A stretch of DNA of 64,000 bases from Stercorarius parasiticus (lineage: Eukaryota > Chordata > Aves > Charadriiformes > Stercorariidae), in the NCBI GenBank assembly GCA_013396915.1, contig VWZL01004359.1, forward strand, positions 302,762-366,761. The letters are read 5' to 3'. The position numbers and the translations under genes were made by a program. A model generated the notes under the pieces. It had not been told where the DNA came from, searched no databases, and was given only the letters and a program-made list of their open reading frames with translations. Positions 48,800 to 62,807 of this stretch are shown here, piece by piece (position 1 is the stretch's first letter; each line of letters starts with the position of its first letter).

Positions 48800-51700
48800 T
48801 TTTACTTTGTCTTCCACAGCAGGTATTTCCTTTTTGGTTTTGAATGTAACTGCATCTCAGTTACATTACAAAACTCTCAAATTTCCCATCTCTTTTCACT
48901 GCTATTCCCAGTTGAAGAATCCTTGGCTTCTCAGTCCTTCCCACATGAAAACTTTTCTGCATTCCTTATTGTTTCCTCCCCCCTTCTGTTTACAATTTCC
49001 AATTCATTTGTGGTTTTTTGAGGTGGGACAGTAGGAAGTCACAGTTCCTCAAAGTATGCATCATGAGAGAGTTATTAAGTAGTAGAACATCTTCTAATCT
49101 TTTAGTTTCTTCTCTTTCCTCATACTTTCTTATATTTTGAGTGCCTTTTCATGTTGATCTTACGTTCTTAGAGAACTATCAGAATATCCGTATGTTACGA
49201 GAGGCAACAGCTAATTTTAAAGGTGTAATTGGGTAAGCAAAGTAGCTTTTCCTGACTATGCATTGCTTTGAACTTCTTGACATTGTGACTTTCACTTCAT
49301 GCTTGTCATTCAGTGAGATCCTTGAAGTCTGCTTTAGGTTTTAGTACGCTGCTGGAAAACTCAGTATCTTTCACCCTTTCTTACAGAACACTTCTGCAAG
49401 TGTTGAACAGTACCAGTCCCACAAACTGTGCTTGGTGACTCCATTACTAATATTCCTCCTCTGTGAAAACTGTCCACTTATTCCTATCTTTTTATTTATT
49501 AAAAGTACTAGTGCATGCAAAGACTTTCTTTTTGTTCTAGGAGAACTTATTTTTATGAAGAACCATTGGTGAGATGTCAGAGGTTTAAGAAATCCCATTT
49601 TAGTAGACTTAGGTAATTTTAACGAATACAGTGACTGATTTCTTTAAAGAACTCTAGAAGATTTCACTTTGTGTTTCTCTAATGGCTGTATCTTCCCTGC
49701 ATAAATAAAAGGAGTGTGAGCATGTTTACATTTAACCAATTGCATTAATACTTGTGTAAGTATTGCAACTATTTCTTTACATCCTGAACAGCTGTACTGC
49801 TCGGGAGCTTTTTGCTTTAACTTACTAACATTTTCCAGAGAATTTTCTGCTCTCTTGAAGTATCTGTCCTCATCTGGTTTTGTCTGTTTTTTTTTTTTTT
49901 CATTTACTTTGGTCTGGTATACCTAATAACATTATATATGTATAACATTATATGTTATATATATGTATAACATTAAATTATTTTAAGAAAATACGGAATG
50001 GACGGGATGAGCTAAATCATTGAAATACAAGAGCTGTCATTGTAGTTTTTGAAGAGAAGCCAATTAATAAATTAAGCTCCCAAAACAAGATCTGAAATTA
50101 TTACAGAAACTGACCGAAACTGAAAGCAGCAGAAAGTCTGGTTTAGGTCTGACTGATTAAATAGAAGCATTAAGTTCTCTGGATACGTCTATACCCTGTA
50201 GATATGTAATCTTACAGATGAGGTCATGATTTTTCATAGTTGCATCTATTCTATCTGTTGTAGCTGCTTGCTCCTGCTTAGATCGGCTTCCACTATGGAG
50301 GACAGATACTGTTACATCATTTAGTTTGTCACTGTGTAAGGATGGGGATTTCCACACACGAGCAATGAAAGGGCCAGTCACTGTGGAGACACTTCTGATC
50401 TTTTTTCAAGTGAATTAATTTGTCTGAACTACCCGTCCCAAAGGCATGGCCTTGCCATTTGTTGGTGTGGCACTTGTGACGCAGGTTGACGACTACTGGA
50501 ACTGTGAAAATGAAAATACTTCCGTTTAGTTGCTGTCTGGAGAGAAGACCCAAACCCCTGACTCTAGTGGTGACACAAATACCGACATAAAAAGGATAAC
50601 AGGAGCTACAAAAGGAAGGACGTTATTTCTAATTTTAACCTCTACATTTTCCTTCCAAAACCTGAGAGATAAGGGCCATGTTTCCCATGGTAAATCCAGC
50701 ATTTGCCTGATCATTTTAAGTCACCACAGCCTTGGACGTAGGGCTTTTTTTTTTTTTTTTTTGCAAAGCATTAACTCTTATTTATGATCAATTACAATTG
50801 TCAAAGCACTGCTGAACAAACATGGGGAAAATCCTATCATTGTGTTCAATTTCATGCATAGTCCCTGATTTTATTTTTCTCCGAATACATTAGATACGGT
50901 GCAGTAGAAATACCTGTTACAACACGAGAATTGTGAGGAGATTTAATAAACTGCAGATATGAAAGGCAAGAAAGAACTCATGCACTGGTAACCTATACAT
51001 ACAGGGAAGCAAGCTGCTGTTCTATGCAGCAGACACTTAGCTCCAGCAGCTGTAAAGTAGGGCTGCACATTCCAGTCAATAAAAAACCCTCTTCGCTGAG
51101 TATAGTGGTTATGCACAATTATGGCATCTGATTTTTAATTTCAAGTGAATTTTTTTTTTTTACTAAAAGACAGATTTGGATCAATAGCTTCTAAATTAGC
51201 AATCCCTGACGGGTTTGCCAGATGTAGGCAGCGGAAACTTGATTTATAAATAGGTGGCACTTATAACGCATAATCTCTGCAACTGAAAGGTTTCTAAATG
51301 TTGTTTTTACTAGGCTTTGTTCTTACAAATCACCATCTCTTCAAGTGGCATGCGGTGTGGGAGGGAAGCTTGCGATGTAGTGTGAATCAGAATGTGACTG
51401 ATGGCAAAACATTCCAAAAATGTTAAATGTCACTGGAGCCCTATAGATTGAGGATTTCTTCTGTGAGGTTTCTCAGCTTTTTCAGTAGACCTGTGCTCTA
51501 GTCTTTAAGATATTACCAAAAAAAAAAAAAAAAGTCTGATACCCATATCTATTAAGAGAAGCTTAGAAATGAAAACATTGTTAGCTATGGCTGTCTTCAT
51601 GGCAACAGGATACCTTTGAAAAATAAGCAGGAAGTATAAAGTAATGAGTTGGTGCCTTGTATTGGAACATGGAGAGCTTTTAATTAAAAGATGCACCAAA

Positions 51701-54700
51701 ACCTCTGGCTAACCTGCTTTTCCCACAGGTTCAAGTAAGCATCCCTTTGGTCCCACCAGCCCAAACACCCCCAAAAATTTATACCTTAGCTGTTTAAACA
51801 ACCCAGATTCTTTATGTTGCTACCATTGTAGTCATTTGTCTTGTAATTTTTTTGAAATTCAGGTTCTGTTCCTTTCCCCCAATGCCAGCAGTTAGAGTTT
51901 GGTTCCAGGTTACTGTCCTATGAAGACATGGGACTTGTTGATGCTATATCGGAGGTCTAAAGAGATGGTTTAATCTAAAAATCTAACAGTCTAGAAGCTT
52001 GACTATCTCCCATTAATAGCTACGTAATGGTGTTATATAGGTGCAGTATTTTCGTTTCAACTTGAGTGAGAAGACTATGGGTGACTGATACTGAGGTAAA
52101 ACAGTGGCATGAAATAAAAAAAAAACCTGAGAGATCTGTTATTGTGACAGATCTAGTTTCTACTACCTACCATGTACGGTAATTGCTTAAAAAACCCATA
52201 ACTTAAAAAAATTCCAAAGGGACTGTAGAGCTAAAATATAGAGAACACTTCTGTTAAGCTGGAATATATCCATTTTTTTCTTCAACTAGGAGAAAAGAGA
52301 GCATAGGGTAGGCGAATAGAAAGAAGCAACCCTAAGTTGGCAGCAGCATGTCCTGCCTCTGGTGGTGCTTTTGACAGAGCTTGACACATCTAACTGACAA
52401 GCACTTACTGCTTCCATCTCTTTGAGAACAGCGTGCTCTTAGACTGTGGAGTTAGCTTGCCCTAGCAATTTTCTGTTCTTTTGGTTTGTTGCAACAGGCC
52501 TTATAACAGGGTGCATAGAACTGGCAGATAAGATTTGGGCTTGGCTGCTTCTGAGGGTTTGGGTGTTTTTTCTTGGGGGAGGGGGCACAGAATTCTGATT
52601 TTTACTGTAAAACAGAAACAGCCATTTCTATGTTTTGCTTGTATTGAATTTTTTTTTTATACATAACTGGTGGTTGTGTTGAATCTCTTCTGTTTGAAAA
52701 GGTAAATAGAACTGATTTTTCTCTAGTGCATGTTTATCTTCAGTAAAACATTTTACATCCTTTGATTTGTGTTAATAATAAAAATCTTCAGATGTATTCT
52801 ATAAATCCGTTTGAAGGTTGGTATATAATTTCCATTAGGAAAGTCTACGATGAATTTAAGGTTGACATTGTATTTTTCGGGGGGAGATATTTTTTAACTA
52901 AATGAATAGAGACAGATAGAGATACAGCTATGTCAGGTCCAGAACTTGTCACTGAAAAAAAACCAAACAAACACAAAATGGATACAGAAGTGTATTAATT
53001 TGGGTTGAATGTCAGTTTTTCTCAAATTAAAATTCCTCTTCTTTAAAGACTGTATAGTTCCTCAGAAATATAAGGAACGTGTATGTAAAGTGCATTTTTA
53101 TCTGTCTCTCTGTCCATCCTCCCCCCTCTCCTCCCTCCTGTCCTGTGGTTCCTCTCCACTGGTTTCTCCTCATGTGGAGGCACTGTAATTGGACTCACCA
53201 GAAGCCTGAATTTCCAGTACAAATCCTTGTTTTATAGGCAAATATATTATGCTGGTGACTGCACTTTCCTGCACTACTGGACACCTGGCTCTGAACAGCA
53301 CTATCATGTAGTTTAGTAGCTTAGGGGTTGTGGGATGGTGACAATCCTTCCCACAGGCAGACGGAACAGTGTGAGCACAATCAGCTCAACGTATCAAGGA
53401 AACACTGGCTTTGGTCTATGTGTAGTGCATCTTGCCACAGCATGGGCTGCAGGTTTTTGTTTTTTTTTTTCTTTGAAATACATTACAATGACAGCAAACC
53501 AAGTATTGGGTCTGCATATACCTGTGTATTTCTGGTCAGGAAATCACAAAAAGCTGTGACAGCCCTTGCCGTGTGAATTGGCTCTCATTATGCATCTTTA
53601 ACCTTATAAATACTATCTTTCTGATCTTGCTATGATTTTATTTCTGTCTGAGGAATTGAATAATGAGAGTTTAAACACAAAGCACAGTTTGCTGCCTTCC
53701 CCCATCTAACCATCTATTCTGCAGGGCTCATTGTTAAAACTGCTCTCAACCAGGACAGTTAAAAACTCCTATTTTGTAATCAAAGATCCAGACGAAATTC
53801 CAAGATTGCTTGGACATTTTTGTTGCTCTACTCATCGGTATTGCAAAGAGGAGGCAGGAGTGGAAGGACAACAAATTATGGCAGTCTAAAATTGCCAACA
53901 CTTTCACTTGCATAATCTTGTTTATGTACCTCAGGTTACAGACAAAACACGGAGCAACTGAAACACCTGCTGGTCTTGTCTGTGTTTACCATCTCTCTTA
54001 AACAAGCCTAATTGCAGAATAAGTGTGTTTGCATAGTATTTAGCTGGATACTGGGTTTCTCTTGGCTAGCATTTTATTATTTTGTGTGGTACTAAAATAG
54101 CTGTAATTATGTAAAATGACTAGTGGTGGTTCCATGATGCTTTCTTTAATAAGAACTGAATCTGTCTCTAAGTTTTGTCTCTTACTATGTGCCTAAGGCC
54201 TGTAAAATGACAGTGGTATCGGGAAATTGTTGACAAGAAAGAATATATTTCTCCTTTAAAAAAAAAAAAATCAGCAACCTTCATTTTTTAGTAAGATTCA
54301 CCTTCTTTTTCTTGAAAAGTGGACTTAATTACTGCTCAAAATTGTTTTGTTTAAAAATGTGTTAGGTGTTAAGATTTTTTTTCCAGTATGTTTTTATTTA
54401 CATCATGGGATTTTGTAACCAACTCCATCTGGTTTTGCTTTGTAAATAAAAAAAATTTTAAGTGTCATAGTTTGTCCTGATAGGATGACCCATGTTATAC
54501 AATTTAAAAAAATATTTAAAAAAGACAACAAGTGCTTCCTCTCTCTTATAGGAGAATTTGGATAGGGAGAAGAAAGCTTGTGTAGGATACTGATTTTATT
54601 AATATGAATATTAATTACAGTGAAACTGAAGAAATAAGACAACTGAGAACCTGAATTGTACAATCCAATTTTTATCAAGAGATACTTGAATATTCCTGGT

Positions 54701-56499
54701 ATGTTATGTCTAACTAATGCTAATTATTTAAGGCTTTTTGAATACAAATAGCCATAGGCAAACCAACGGGTAGTATGTAAATACTTGAGAAGGGAAGAAA
54801 TTTTTCTCACTCATTCACGAAAGCTTTTTAAGGATATGGCAACATTGAGAAATGCTTGTTAAGCAGCCTGCTCTCACTTAAATTTTAACTGAGTTTTGAA
54901 TCCTCAGGCAAACCCGGGAATGCGTTCTCTCTTTCCCACTTCGGATATCTTCTGAGTGTTCTTTATGCTGACTTCTTCAGAAATTCAGTAGGATAGAAGT
55001 AAAAATCAAATTTGCTTTCTCTTTCAAACTTCTTGACATCCATTAAGTTATCTTTTGACGTGATAAAAGGAAATGAAAATACCTAATATTTTTGTAAATC
55101 CCTTTCTAAGTATTGCTCGTCTTCAGTGACACTGTCAGAATAGGTGGAAAAGAGATTTATAGCTCCAGCAAAGTGCAGAAGCACTTTCCAAAACAAACTA
55201 TGTATTTCTGTTAGAATTTTGCTGAGGAAAGTGTTCTACGCAAACTCCTGGTATCAATGTCATTTTACCAGATCCCGCAGACTATGTGCTGTGTTAATTT
55301 GGCTAATATGCAGTTTGGCACCCTGATGACAGTCCTGCAACTTTGGAATGGTTAAATAAACCAAGAAAATGTGCCATCTAGCTAATGATATACCAGCAGA
55401 AGACTGTGGAGATAGAGGCATTGTTGGTACAAATAATCTCATTAGCTACCTGTTTTGCAGATAAGTAACTAGATGTGAAAAGTTGTAGGACATGTGGGGC
55501 ATATGAACAACTGACAGGGTTTCCCTGGTCTTATGTTTTTGTTTTAAGTCTGGTCTTCTATAGAAGTATGGAATTGCCTTTCTTATCTTAGGGGATGGCT
55601 CTGGTTTGAAAAGGTTTGTGTTTGCAGACTGTGCTGTAATATTCATACTGTAGCCTAGTCACGTATTTCCATGGAGCTGTCAGAAGATCAGTCAAGTTTG
55701 GCTGAAATCGGGCAATGGTCCCAAAAGCTAAGAGGGGAAAAGGAGGCATACCAATACGTACACCATATGACTGCACAAGCTTTGGTTCTAGGAGGCTGGA
55801 TTAAAAATATCTGCATTTAATATTGACCTGACAGAATTCTTGTATGCTTTTTTTAAACACCTACTTATTAATAACTTATTTTTTCTGGTGTAGTACAGGA
55901 CGTCCATAGGTTTTGTCATCGTCTTAAAAGCCCGTTAATTTCTAATTCAGCAGTGCATATGTTCAGGTACTTTCCCACAGGAAGAGGCTTTGAATTCATG
56001 TCAGAGGGGGAAAAATTACTTATTTGTTCCTATCCTATTGTTTCATGGGTACAGAAGGCCAGTCTAAAACCATGATTGCTGCCGCAGTAATTAGGGCCAC
56101 TTGGATTTTTTTTTTTTTTGCCAAGTAGGTAGGAGTTCCATAAACAGCCTGCAAGTTAAGGATACTTCAGTAGTAGTAGGTCTTAAACTCAAAACAGGGA
56201 AGTAAAAGAATGCCTGAAAGAATAGTGTGTGCATCCATCCAATCTGAAGAGTAGTGTGAGCAGCTTTAACTAAATCCATTTTAGGATTCTCAACATCTAG
56301 TCCCCATACATCTGTATCTTTGTAGCTAATAGTAGTCTGCAATCTATAGAAGGTGTATCTAAGTTAAGCAGCGCTTCCAAAGGTTATATAGAATCAGCAG
56401 GTGAGTGGGTTTTTGTTTGTTAGGGAGTTTTGTTTGTTCTTGGGTTTGTGGTTTTGAGTTTTTTTGAGAACTTCAGTTGGAGAATTCCTAAAAATTCTG
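48800..56499. other. Intergenic, AT-rich, no gene recognised
   Basis: No recognised gene. Contains the AT-rich repeat at 49931-49975, a pyrimidine-rich stretch at about 53100-53160 and long T runs. A plus-strand CAG|GTGAGT donor-like site lies at 56400/56401. Overlapping open frames at 48.76-49.03 and 53.33-53.58 kb look like chance. Confidence 0.6.
49931..49975. repeat. AT-rich direct repeat
   Basis: The 18-base unit TATATATGTATAACATTA is present twice with a 25-base period, inside a TA-rich patch. A simple-repeat type sequence. Confidence 0.85.
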
Positions 56500-57116
56500 A
56501 GAGAAGTCAGTGGTTTGTTGATGCTGTTTGGGATTCATATCAAGTCAGACCTCAGACTGATTTTTTTTTTTTTCAGATGATATGGTGATATTAAACATAA
56601 ATGGCAAGTGACCCTCATTTTAAGAAAAACAAAACAAAAACAAAATCCCAAATTGGTTTGTTTAGAAAATTTCTAGCCATAAAATTATTGATAATGTCAA
56701 TAGTAAAAACTATCTTTTATTTTTACATGAGTAGGATCAGAAAGCTATCTGTCACTTCTCTGTGTTTGTGTGTGGGGGTTTTGTTTCTTTTTTTTGTTTG
56801 TTTTTTGTTTTCTTTTATATATAAAAAGAGCTGGCAGCTATGCAACGAGGTGAAATTATTTATTATACCAGCTGATAAAGGTTGGGGAAGGGAGCTTAAA
56901 AAAATACAGGCTTGTACACCTGTATGCTAGCTTGTTTTTGTTCTACTTATCCCAACTATCTTCTTCAGTTAAAATTTCTTGAAAGATTTGCAGATTAATC
57001 ACCCTTATTGCCACCATAGATGCATTTTTGGTGTTTTACACAGTCCTTCACAAAATATGTGATTTAGTTAATAATCAGTAACAGCAATAAAAGTAAAATT
57101 GTAAAATGGTTTCTGG
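56500..57116. repeat. Direct duplication, copy 1 (617 bases)
   Basis: Begins AGAGAAGTCAGTGG and ends AAATGGTTTCTGG. Matches 57118-57733 base for base except for a poly-T one base longer (13 against 12) and two substitutions near 56698 and 56713. It carries a chance open frame (56601-56930) that recurs in part in copy 2. Confidence 0.97.
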
Positions 57117-57117
57117 N
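57117..57117. other. Single N at the duplication junction
   Basis: One undetermined base exactly between the two copies, typical of a scaffolder joining overlapping contigs with a minimal gap. Confidence 0.95.
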
Positions 57118-57733
57118 AGAGAAGTCAGTGGTTTGTTGATGCTGTTTGGGATTCATATCAAGTCAGACCTCAGACTGATTTTTTTTTTTTCAGATGATAT
57201 GGTGATATTAAACATAAATGGCAAGTGACCCTCATTTTAAGAAAAACAAAACAAAAACAAAATCCCAAATTGGTTTGTTTAGAAAATTTCTAGCCATAAA
57301 ATTATTGATAATGTAAATAGTAAAAACTAACTTTTATTTTTACATGAGTAGGATCAGAAAGCTATCTGTCACTTCTCTGTGTTTGTGTGTGGGGGTTTTG
57401 TTTCTTTTTTTTGTTTGTTTTTTGTTTTCTTTTATATATAAAAAGAGCTGGCAGCTATGCAACGAGGTGAAATTATTTATTATACCAGCTGATAAAGGTT
57501 GGGGAAGGGAGCTTAAAAAAATACAGGCTTGTACACCTGTATGCTAGCTTGTTTTTGTTCTACTTATCCCAACTATCTTCTTCAGTTAAAATTTCTTGAA
57601 AGATTTGCAGATTAATCACCCTTATTGCCACCATAGATGCATTTTTGGTGTTTTACACAGTCCTTCACAAAATATGTGATTTAGTTAATAATCAGTAACA
57701 GCAATAAAAGTAAAATTGTAAAATGGTTTCTGG
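57118..57733. repeat. Direct duplication, copy 2 (616 bases)
   Basis: Second copy of the block at 56500-57116. Beyond 57733 the sequence is unique (GTAAATAAGGG). The pattern of two near-identical ends around one N suggests two alleles of the same locus placed in series, not a biological duplication. Confidence 0.97.
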
Positions 57734-60700
57734 TAAATAAGGGTTTATGTCCCACTTCTTCAGCTATAAAGTAAGAATAAAATCCTTCTAAAAGGTTCAT
57801 TACTATAAATGCATCATTCCAGTCGTCTTTCTTCCATTTTCACTGACGGCAAAAGCTACAAATCATGATCTAAAGACTTAACCTATTGAATGTAACAAAC
57901 TATCAGGCAATTCTGAATTGTAAGAAAGAATGCTTTTAAAAAGAAAAGTCAAAACATTTCCCTTAAATTTTTAGAAAACATGCAAAATATTTTGCCAAAT
58001 ATGTTTTTGTTTTTTCTTTAGATTTTTGTATTCTTGTATTATCTACTGTTTCAAAATCCTCTTTCCTGTGGGATCTCTCTGCCCTCTGAATTTTTTTTGT
58101 GGGTTTTTTTTTTGATCGCATATTACAGTTTGAAGTTTTAGTTGATATTCTGCACTGTGCCATGAGTCCTTGTTTGTCTTGAATGTTGCTTAGACATAAA
58201 CATAGACTATCAATTCCAAACCCCAAATTCATGGACCGTTTCCTCATGTCTTGATGGCAGTTCACAAAAGGAGTGTGTACTGAGTTAGCTTGGCTACCTG
58301 GGCTTACAAACCAGACCTCCTGGTTTTCTCACTTCTAATTTTCCACTACAAAAAATAAGCAGAAAAACAATGTATCACAGCATTTGATGGTACAAGGTAG
58401 TCTTAAATGTACTATAGTGCTAATATGTACCAAGTCCTAATATTTACTAAGAAATTCCTTTATTCTTCCTTACATCATACCCTAGTATATCTTGATTTTT
58501 TTTTTTTTCCGGGGGGGTTTAACTATAGTTCCACATGGAGCTTGCAGCATCGCAAAACTGTAAGAAAATATATACAGTGAAGATAAAGGTGATTCAGCAA
58601 GCTATAGCTTGAAAAGGACGAGAGGTTTGTTACCACAACAAGCCTCACAGGAGAATGCTGATAAAAACTATGCAACACCCTCACCAATTATTTCTTTGCA
58701 GTTTTGCCTCCTGCTTGGGAGACCACATAGACTCATTTAGAAATTAGAGTTGTTCTGTATTAGCATAAGCTTTTAGGATCACTTCATTTACTCAAGTAAT
58801 CTATCTAAACATTAATATATTGCATTTTCAGGGGTGATTTTAAAGATATTACTGAAAATGGTGTTTATGGAACCTGCATAATGTGGAGAGGGTAAAACTG
58901 AAAGTGATTAGAGAGGTCCTCTCTCTTTTAGACAGCTCCTTGCAACATACGTATGCAAGATAAGCATCATGCCTGTATCCCAACCTGCATGGAGAACCCC
59001 ACCTACACACAGCCAGACCTCAGTCCGGTGGAGGTGCAGCCTTCTCCTTGGTGAGTGTGGCAAGCGTGCAATCCTACAGCCTGGTGTTGTTTGTATGCTT
59101 GGGTTTCAGATAAAAAGCAAATACAAGTCTATTTTTACAGCATAGATATTATATTTCAGCTAAAGAGTTGTTTGTAAAACAGTCTATAACTTTAGAAACA
59201 GTTTTGGAAGCTAATTATGTAGCATTTGATTTTAATAATCTACTAATTTACTGTGAATAAGTAGGAGATGTTTTCTGCAGTTAAGGCATTTGTGGTCATG
59301 GATCAGCTTAACAGAATTTTCCATATCAGTTAAAAATTGAAATGCATTTAATTGCTAATTTCTTAGAGAGGAAAGGAAGTCTTGTTATTGAAGACTGTCT
59401 GGAATTCTGAATGTCCATTGAATGATGACTGTGCCCTTGGAAGATTCATTTGCTGCTTATACTTTGCCTTTCTATTTATGACGGGAAGTACTGATTCCAT
59501 TCTTTACCTCTTAATCATCTGATTGCAAGTCCGGACCCAATTTTATATCTTGGACCTTGCCCAGTAGAGAAGAATCAGTACCAGCCACTACATACAGTAG
59601 AAGCAACCAATTTTAAAAGACCTGTTTATTCAATTGGCAGTTTTTGAGACAGAAGTTGGCAGCCAGTGTTTTTGCAGTTTTCATTAGGAACAGACATATT
59701 GATACTGACCCTGAGACTCTTCTCTTCACTGGATTTGAACAATAGAGTAAAGCTGTAAACACTATCAAGCTTGCAGTGACAGGGAGAACTGACAGCATAT
59801 TGTGTCCATTTGGGATTCATTATTTATCAGCCACAAGTTACAGGTGTCCAGAAACATTCTGGAGGAGTTTTGTGGCTGTTTATCTTGGAGACATCTGTTG
59901 ATAGATAATTTAAATGTGCTCATTCTGATCTATGTTTTACAGGGGTTCATTTTTAACAGGTCTTATTAAAATAAATAAACCTAAAAGTATTTCTGGAAGT
60001 AATATACCTCTTTCTTTTGCTTTGTTTTCATGTTTTTCTATAAGTCTAGTTTAGCCTTGTTCTGCACAATAGACATTCTGAGATTACCCACGTTATGCTG
60101 TTTTAAATCCTGGTATTACCGAGTCGCTTGCCTTATTTTTATCATGTGAAACGTTCTTATCAACCTATGCATCTTTTGCTTATCAGTCTTTGGTTTTTTT
60201 ACCAAATTAAGAGGAAACTTTTAGGTTTTGCAGAGATACTCTGAAATTACATGAGAGAATGAAAGGAACAGTTTTAACATACTTAGTCAAATACGCGTTT
60301 CTCTGTAAGATTGTCAGCAGCATGTATAAGGACCTTCTAGAAACAGAAAAGGTGGAGTACTTAGGCTGATCAGCCTGAAATGCTTAGCCTATGGCTTTCA
60401 TAATGAATTCCATTTTATTTTAGGGGTTTGGATGATTGGTAGGATCAATCTATAGCAAGTAAAACTTACTCATCACGATACGCTCTCCTTACAGATCACT
60501 GTATCTTTCTTTTTTATGATTATTTAAATCTTTTCCTTTGAGAGCAGAAAGAATTCCAGTAAAAGGATTATTACAAACCTTGTTACCTTCTACTCCAAGT
60601 GTGGGGTGCAGCTCTTCCATGTTTTCTTGACTAGCATAAGCACGTAACAGTGTTATTAGACACCAGTTTTATGTATGCTGTACTGCGTATGATGTGATTG

Positions 60701-62086
60701 TGGACAGAGGATGAGAGAGGAAATAAACTGCATGTGACAGAGGTTATTCATGCTATTTAATACAGACAGTGGAGGGTGTTTAAATGTATTTTACTGCCTT
60801 CCTGACCGAACTATTGAAAATAGAACAGAACAACGAGGGATATGTTTGCTTTGACAGAAAGGTTTGGCTGAATAAATCTTGATTACTGGTAGTACATAAA
60901 ATGGAATCTGTTGGCTAGTTTTATAGCACTGACAGCAACGTTTAAAAGATTATTCTGTATCTTACTCAAACTATACTCTTATTATTGTTTAGAGTTTCCT
61001 ATAGTTCTAACGTGCTTTTCCTCTCCCAGTGCTGATATGGTAGCATAACCTTCATCTTTTTAGAGACTTACATTTGGAATATAATCTGACTTGGGTAAGA
61101 AACCCAGGATGATGGGGTGATAAGCACTGTGAAAAAAAAGGAAGTGGTAGCATTCAACAGAAATAGTTTCATACATGACTATTCCAGTCAAATATATAAA
61201 TAACTTTTGGACATAACTTATTTTGTTGTTTCACCTTCAGGGCACAATGTGCCAGCTACCAAGGTACCAACATTATTAATAGTTGTTATTCTTTATTTCA
61301 CTGACTAAGCTGCAGATATTTTAGTGCTTTTCCTTATTGTGAGCAAAAGTGCACCTGTACAACATGCTCCATACTCCCGTTAAATGACTGTTATCCATCA
61401 GGGCCTTCTCTTCTTTATAAAACTGGCATGACTCAGTCTTTCTAGTTCCATACAAAATAATATTCTGCTAGATCATCTTTTACTAATGAATGTGAGACAT
61501 GTTCAAATAATAAATGGGAGCTGTGATTCTTAAAGTGCGATGCTAAACTGACTGAGTCACATACTGAATGGTAATGAGCAGTGGTCCCAGAACATGCCTA
61601 CAAGGAAAAGCAGAATAGCAGCTGTGAGCTTTTTGCTTAGCGCAACATTTACTAAAGTCAAATTGCCTCTGGCTTTGCGAAAATGAAAGTATCGTTATTA
61701 GCCTTCGAGAGAATGCTAGAACAGTATGTGCGCTGTTCCTTTTGAGAATATTTGCTTCCTGTCTGACACACACATTAAGCACTACAAGTAAATACTCGGA
61801 TATCTTAACTATCTTGCTTTCCTTACTGTGCTGTGCTTGGTTCTCATTCTGGGAAGCCATACGTGAAAGGCCTGCAGAATCAGCCAGATAGAACTTCTGT
61901 TTTTTCTTCCTAGAAACTAAATAGTAATAACTTCTTAAAATACAGATTGACCAGAAGTGTGTGGTTCTTGTGTGATTTAGCCTTTGATAACACTGATACT
62001 GTGCTGCATTAATTTGTAGTACTTGCAGCTTTTATTTGTAGTTAGGTAAATATGTGCATCTTTGAGGTTCATCTAACCTTTTAAGA
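57734..62086. other. Intergenic, one candidate exon, otherwise no gene recognised
   Basis: AT-rich DNA with poly-T runs and a G run at about 58.51 kb. The only GC-rich island is the candidate exon at 58932-59050, described separately. Confidence 0.6.
58932..59050 (+). other. Candidate exon A of an unknown plus-strand transcript
   Basis: A pyrimidine-rich acceptor (GTCCTCTCTCTTTTAG) precedes 119 bases of clearly higher GC content, followed by CTTG|GTGAGTG, a near-ideal donor. Two of three frames are open. In frame 1 an internal ATG gives MENPTYTQPDLSPVEVQPSP, but joining it to the next candidate exon hits a stop. Frame 2 stays open through exons B and C. No protein family recognised. It could be a non-coding RNA exon or a chance pairing of signals. 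Confidence 0.28.
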
Positions 62087-62089
62087 ATA

Positions 62090-62150
62090 GAATCATAGAA
62101 TCATATAGCTGAAAATCATCAAAGAGCTTAAAATCAGAAGTCACTAGTAG
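62090..62150 (-). mobile_element. Short CR1 3' end fragment
   Basis: GAATAGAATCATAGAATCAT is the CR1 terminal repeat in minus orientation, followed by ATAGCTGAAAATCATCAAAG, a worn form of the CR1 3' UTR start. Only a few dozen bases survive. Confidence 0.7.
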
Positions 62151-62775
62151 AGAGCTCATCTGTTTAAAACAAACAAACAAAACTAAACTGCTTTTGGACT
62201 TGCTATTCTTTCACTGCTAGCACCAAGATGCCAGTTTCTTACTCTGCTTTTCTACCAACACAAATCCCATTTCTGTGGTTAATGAAAACGGTTTCCTTTA
62301 TGTATTTCTGATACTCCTTCATGACCATGTTGGATGTACCAGAACAATCATTCTTGATATTGTTTAACTCTCTGTTTCTTCTTCAAAGTCAGGAAGTTTA
62401 CAGAGATGATGCGGAAGGTAAAAGAAAGCTACGAAGTAAATGAGATTATATTGCAATAGCATTATGTAACAGGCTTTATGTTGATGTAGAACTATACCAA
62501 TATCTGGCAGGAAGAATACCAAGCTTCCAAATCTGTTCATTGGTCCTTGCTCTTCTCTTCCTTCAAAGCTCATGTGCATTTAATTCCCTGCATTTAATGA
62601 TAGAAAACTTGTTTTATATGTTGTTTTGTGAGCAGAACTTCTAAACTAATAATTAAGCAGCCGTTTAATCTGCAATGAATGGTTTGTCTTTACCAGAAAC
62701 GTCTTGTTTTGTTGATGACATTGACTCACCATTGGGTTTTTTGTTGTTGCTTTGTTGTATTATTTTTCTTAACAG

Positions 62776-62807
62776 GCAACAATGGGACTGAAAGAAAGAT
62801 GCCCCTG
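62776..62807 (+). other. Candidate micro-exon B of an unknown plus-strand transcript
   Basis: A long T-rich acceptor (TTGTATTATTTTTCTTAACAG) and a donor CCTG|GTGAGC frame only 32 bases. In the frame compatible with candidate exons A and C it reads NNGTERKMPL after completing a split glycine codon. No family recognised. Confidence 0.25.

Noticed and set aside
56601..57547. Repeated hydrophobic open frame present in both copies of the duplicated block
   Set aside because: The sequence is translated poly-T/TTTG-rich DNA, and its repetition comes from the probable assembly duplication.
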